This document shows, in pieces, positions 59,433 to 64,000 of a stretch of 64,000 bases of DNA; position 1 is the stretch's first letter, and the number at the start of each line of letters is the position of its first letter. The stretch covers positions 21,251 to 85,250 of the forward strand of contig KL197765.1 of assembly GCA_000697665.1 (NCBI GenBank), written 5' to 3'. This DNA comes from Jaapia argillacea MUCL 33604 (Eukaryota > Basidiomycota > Agaricomycetes > Jaapiales > Jaapiaceae). The notes beneath the pieces were generated by a model that was not told the origin of the DNA, ran no database searches, and saw only the letters and a program-made list of their open reading frames with translations. The position numbers and the translations under genes are program-made.

Positions 59433-61822
59433 ATGACTACCTCTCCTGCCAGTACACTGAGCCTAGATGATGTCCGAGAGGATCCTTATGGTAACGGACT
59501 TGCCGTCAAAAGTTTGGAGGAGATCGTAGAACCTATCGATCCCCGAATTCGAAGAGAAGATAGACCAGATGACGAGCAATTGGACGAAGGCCTGGCACGT
59601 CAACTGAGCGATTACATTCACCACAAAGACCATCATCACCAGCCTGAAGATCTCGAAAAGTCTCTAACCGATTCTGAAATTCTCTATGTAGCTTATTTCC
59701 CCTCTGTTTTGTTGACGCACATCTGATCCAGACTACAGGTTGACTTTGAAAAGGGTGACACGCGCAACCCGCAGAACTTTTCCTGGAGAAGGAAATGGAC
59801 CATAACTCTGACGGCCTGTTTCTTCACTGCCATATCAGGTGAGTTCCACCTTCAGTTCAAATATATATCGTGAACTCACCTTCAGCGATTGGACAGCTGC
59901 CACGACTTCGACATATACGTCAGGATTTCCGTCGATGACACGTGATCTAAACTGTACCCAATTCCAGGCTACTATCGGGCTGAGTGTGTATGCGTTGGGA
60001 TTTGGCATCGTTCCCCTCATCACCGCCTCGCTCAGCGAAGAGTTTGGTAGGCTGCCTTTGTACATCGGGTCTGTGTTTGGGTTCGCTGCGATGCATTTGA
60101 TGGTGGCACTGTCAGTCAGTTTGACGCCTCATCTCCTCATTCGCTAATACATTCTGTAGTTCAAAGAACATTCAAACTGTGATTCTCGCACGGTTCTTAG
60201 CAGGAGCATTCGGTTCCACTGGGGCGACGATGGTGGGAGGAACCATCGCAGACATTTGGCTACCCTACGAGTTCGTCCCATCTCTAGTTCTCTTCATCAA
60301 CGGCAAAGACTCACTTTGGGTTCACATAGGCGGGGATTGCCAATGTCAATATTCGCTGTTTCAGCCATCAGTTCATCGGGGATCGGTCCTGTGGCTTCTG
60401 GATGGATCGAAATGAACCCACACTTGGAATGGCGATGGATTCAATGGATACATCTGATGTATGTGTACCCCTTCTTTCCGTTATCTTATATCTCAAATGT
60501 CAATGCCGTACAGAGTGACCGGAGTTTATCTTTTCATGATCCCCGTTCTGATGAAGGAGACCCGCTCGGCCGTCCTGTTGACAAGACTTGCCAAGAAGTT
60601 GCGTAAAGATACAGGGAATCATCGATATCGAGCTCGTGCGGAGGACGAGAGGGGAAGCTTGCGTACTTTGATTTTCATTTCGTGCACGCGACCACTTCGT
60701 GAGTTGTTATCGATCATATGGACTCCAATTGGACGACTGACACAATTTCTTGTAGACCTTCTAATCACCGAGCCGACAGTCTTCAGCTTCAGTGTCAGTT
60801 TCTTGACGTCGCAGATGTCAACAGATGCTCATTTGATTACTCTCTCCAGCTTTGGATAGGGTTTGCGTGGGGCATTTTCTACGGCATGATAGAGTGTGTC
60901 CATTACTTGAATCTTCATCTTCCGCAGCTTACCGATATCTAAGATCGATCTCCCCAATATTCAAGAAGTTACATAACTTTAATTCTGGTCAAACGGGAAC
61001 AGTGTTCGTTTGCATGGCGTACGTATGCTTCTTCGGATGTTTCGTCCAACTCCTTCTGAGATCTCGTTTGTAGGATTGGAAGTTTCCTGGGGCTCTTGAC
61101 AAATTTGTACCAGGAACGGTTATATCAGTGAGTCGGTCGATTAACCAGAGATCTATTTTTGACATTTTCATAGAAAATATTTCCCGACTCGAGGACCCGA
61201 AGCCAGATTGTATTGTGCATGTGCTGCCGCAGTGCTATTCCCTATAGGGATGTTCATATACGCCTGGTCGTCGTTCCCCTTCGTCCACTGGTTAGGTTTA
61301 GCGTTTGGAATCACTGTAAGCGGTGTCCCAATCATTCCCCGATGTGCGCGTACTCATGGGCTATCGTAGATCTTCTTATGGGCTCTCTTTATTATCTACC
61401 TTGCAGTATTCACCTACCTGGCGGATTGGTGAGTGACCTCAAGGCGTCTCTTCCCATCGGGATACTCAATGTCCTAAAACAGCTACGGGCCTTTTGCGTC
61501 ATCCGCTCTGGCTGGTCAGAGTCTCTGCCGTAAGTCGCGGTTTTACACCCACTTCGGTTCATCCTCACATGTGAATACGATGCGCAGGCAACTTGGCCGG
61601 CATGGCGTTTCCTCTGTTCAGTCAACAGATGTATGATCGTCTCTCGTACAAGTGGTCGAGTACCCTCTTTGCGTGCATAGCTGTCGTTATGATCCCGATA
61701 CCTTTTGTGCGTCAAGTTTCTGAGCTTCGCGGTCGCACGACTGAATATCACTCTCCCAGATTCTCTTCTTCTATGGTCCAGCAATTCGTGCACGGAGCAA
61801 GTTTTCCTCTAAAGTCATGTAG
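59433..61822 (+). CDS. MFS transporter, DHA1 (polyamine/multidrug) type
   Basis: A long hydrophilic N-terminus (MTTSPASTLSLDDVREDPYG) is followed by DTRNPQNFSWRRKWTITLTA, the usual entry to helix 1 in fungal DHA1 transporters of the Tpo1/Flu1 group. Helices continue with YALGFGIVPLITASLSEEFG, then RLPLYIGSVFGF (the MFS motif A region) and LARFLAGAFGSTGATMVGGT. Near the C-terminus come YGPFASSALAGQSLC and MAFPLFSQQMYDRLSYKW. The gene ends about 61820 (KFSSKVM). Many short introns; exons near 60.27-60.5 and 60.85-61.4 kb are approximate. It sits in the plasma or vacuolar membrane and exports small molecules by proton antiport. It is too far from the PKS to be called part of that cluster. Confidence 0.87.
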
Positions 61823-62152
61823 GGTGGGGGGTTTGGTGCCTCGTTGTCGGCTGTACTACTTATCATTTCATCTAGACCTGCACGATGAGCATATAGACAC
61901 GCATCTTGTATTACGACATTTCTTCTCAGATTGCCATGCTGCATATCGGAATGATAGTTCGGATGAGTTCTACGAAACACCCCCACGATGTTTGTCCGTG
62001 TTTTGGTGGCACCATTCTCCTGCATGAAACCTTTCGCACGGCTGGTGCATGCAAGTCGCCTGGCTCGGGCTTGGTTGCTTTTGCTGGTTTTTCTGCAACT
62101 TGTACTCGATATTCTCACTGTGACTGTTCTCCTCATCCTACGAATCGACATG

Positions 62153-63700
62153 CCCTTCTCCTTCACGTTCAGTTTCTCTGTACCAGAAATTCCAAATCCT
62201 TTTTCGATTCTCAGCCATCAGCCTGAGCCTCGCAATTACAATGCTCCGATCGAGTCTTCCGCTCGATCGACTGCCACACGGGCGACAGTCGGTCCTCGCC
62301 CCCGCCGCCTCCCTTCTCCCGTATCCTCAACACCAGCAGCACCCTTATCACGAAAAAGAGGATGGGTGCCAGCTCTCGCTGAGCCAAGCCAAGCAGCTAC
62401 AGTGGCTATTTCAAACGGCTATCTCGACACACCGGCCAAGTACAGAGCATACATGTCTCGACCAGAGGAGGTAGAAGTTGAGGAGATGGTAGCAGGTGTG
62501 TTTTTCGGTGTCACAATTCATTCCTGCTCCAAGATGCTGTGTTTCCGGAGGCGTGTTAAACACCTGTCATCCTGATGGTGGTGATGGGTGCCGTCAACAC
62601 GTGTATGACGGTGTAATCCACATGTATCATGGAGACCTCTATATAATCCCCACTATCTTTCGTCTGTTATCCATATGTTCATGCGCTTACCACTCATTTC
62701 CCTTATTGTCGATGTACGATTAGAACTTCCGGCGTCGAAGAGGCGTCGCACGCTCGCTGGCTCCATCGTCTCAACTGCGTTGAGCGCTGCTTTGATAGGA
62801 ACCGCTGTCGGCCTTACCGTTTACCGATTGTGAGTATCGCTCTTCACCCCCAGTTGACTGTGGTCTGACATGAAATCGAGATTCAGATGGAGAGAGCGAG
62901 GTAAAGAGTCCGAACAATCTCCCCCTCCACCCTATCAAGAAGGCGGTTGGGTCCCTGTACAATTACCAAAGGTTTGCACCCACGTTTCTTCCATCTTCCT
63001 CTCATCTCACCCGTCCTTGTAGGCTCAGGAAGCCCATTCATCGACGCTGCAGGTCACGCCAGCTACCCCAAGGTCCAAAAGATTCCGACATCCCGCATCC
63101 GTTGGCCGTCGCTCCGTCCGCCATCGTAGAACACCTACACGAACACAGATCCTACCAGGGTCTTCACCAGCATTCCAACCCCAACCCCACTTCGACTTTG
63201 CCCAGCCCAACGAGCCTGAGCCTGAAGGGGAAGACCAGGTGAGATACTTGATATAATGAAGCTTGACTTGATCTAAATGATTGTTTTAGATGGATTGGAT
63301 CGGTGACAAGATCAGTCAGCTTATCGAGGAGGGGAAGAGAGCGTTGGGGAAGGAAGTCGTTGTCATGAGTGACGCTGCTGAGGATGAGGTTGACGACGGG
63401 CGAGGAGGATGGGAGGAGGAAGATGAGAGTTTCGAGACCGTGGCAGGTCCTTCACGGTCCCGGTCAGGTTCAATCAAGCGGACCCGCCATAGAGCACACA
63501 GCGCCCTACCACCACCTGCCTATTTCGCTGGCTCCTCCACTGCGCTTCCATTGCCAGAGTCACCGAAACATACTCGTGCTTGGTCTGTCGAATCAGAACC
63601 ACAATCACACAGTTTCAAGGAGGACGAATCTGTGTACCAAAGTCCCGAGCTTCGGGAATCCATGGAGAAGGCAAGAGAGATGTATCGCAGTCGAAGATGA
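62153..63700 (+). CDS. Single-pass membrane protein, unknown function
   Basis: Start at MPFSFTFSFSVPEIPNPFSI (62153). The first exon is basic and Pro/Ser-rich and ends EEVEVEEMVA at about 62493. After a long intron (~230 bp) come a basic patch ELPASKRRRTLAGSIV and a hydrophobic segment STALSAALIGTAVGLTVYRL, one membrane helix. Next is a PPPPYQE motif (a PPxY-type WW-domain ligand) and a disordered Arg/Ser/Pro-rich tail. After another intron there are an amphipathic MDWIGDKISQLIEEGKRALG, acidic stretches and a second PPPAYF. The last exon ends REMYRSRR at about 63700. No family recognised. The PPxY motif suggests binding to a Rsp5-like ubiquitin ligase; this is inference. Confidence 0.65.
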
Positions 63701-64000
63701 ACGATGCTCTCTTGTTGTACTGTTTTCGCCTTTTCTTTATTGCACACTTACGACCTTCACGACCCAATTACATAGATCCCTAATTCTGCCTTCAATTACT
63801 TATCGCACGCATATCATTCAGACTCCTTTTGCATCACTGCATCCTCTCATTTATCTATGTAGCACTGTTTTCTTGATGGTTTTTGTCGTCGTTCTTGTAC
63901 ACAATTGTAGGTTCCATATGCGTAGTAGGTAGTTCAACAAGAGAAGAATATCGCAGTCTCTAAATCCATGGGCATGATCGAACTTCGAAGGTGTGCGGTA
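63701..64000. other. 3' flank at window end
   Basis: T-rich downstream sequence of the membrane-protein gene. Nothing else is supported. Confidence 0.4.

Noticed and set aside
59433-61822. Counting the MFS transporter as part of the PKS cluster
   Set aside because: It is about 36 kb from the oxygenase with conserved housekeeping genes between.

Overview
This is a genomic window from a filamentous fungus, almost certainly a basidiomycete of the Agaricomycetes. The genes are split by many introns of about 50-70 bp. The decayed transposons include Plavaka and KDZ types typical of Agaricomycetes. The polyketide synthase has the thioesterase-ended layout known from mushroom polyene synthases. Gene models were read by hand from open frames, splice signals and conserved motifs. 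Exon joins are inferences and no database search was run.

Layout: (1) 1-9.9 kb holds mobile-element debris: an LTR-like stretch, a Tc1/mariner transposase relic, a PIF/Harbinger transposase relic, a coiled-coil relic and a pair of ~190-bp direct repeats. (2) 10.0-23.2 kb is a biosynthetic core: a ~9.8-kb highly reducing-type PKS on the minus strand (KS-AT-DH-MT-ER0-KR-ACP-TE), divergent from a carotenoid cleavage oxygenase on the plus strand. (3) 23.5-41 kb is an accessory region. It has a Plavaka relic, a KDZ relic with CxC5/CxC6-like cysteine clusters, a sulfate-permease exon fragment, dispersed repeats, an Agaricomycete-type gene of unknown role, a twice-present 5' piece of an F-box gene, and a gene in which a fungal-specific region is joined to seven WD40 repeats. 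(4) 41.4-43.4 kb is conserved: mitochondrial glutaredoxin 5 and a short-chain dehydrogenase sharing one promoter. (5) 43.5-51.9 kb is a cluster of two unrelated families of small, signal-less proteins, called A (fascin/beta-trefoil-like, tentative) and B (unknown). It contains intact copies, frameshifted copies and relics with duplicated promoters. (6) 51.9-63.7 kb is gene-dense: an F-box protein, the Hsp70 escort protein Zim17, a short paralog of the WD40-fusion gene, a mitochondrial EngB-type GTPase, a WDR5/Swd3-type COMPASS subunit, a DHA1-type MFS transporter and a single-pass membrane protein.

How the genes work together: the PKS and oxygenase plausibly form a small pathway in which a methyl-branched polyene or a carotenoid is made or cleaved; this is inference from adjacency. 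Glutaredoxin 5, Zim17 and the EngB-type GTPase all serve mitochondrial biogenesis but are not obviously co-regulated. The A/B cluster looks like a fast-evolving, duplicated set of effector- or defence-like cytosolic proteins. The most unusual items are the WD40 fusion next to its unfused paralog, the A/B cluster with its copied promoters, and the PKS-oxygenase pair.
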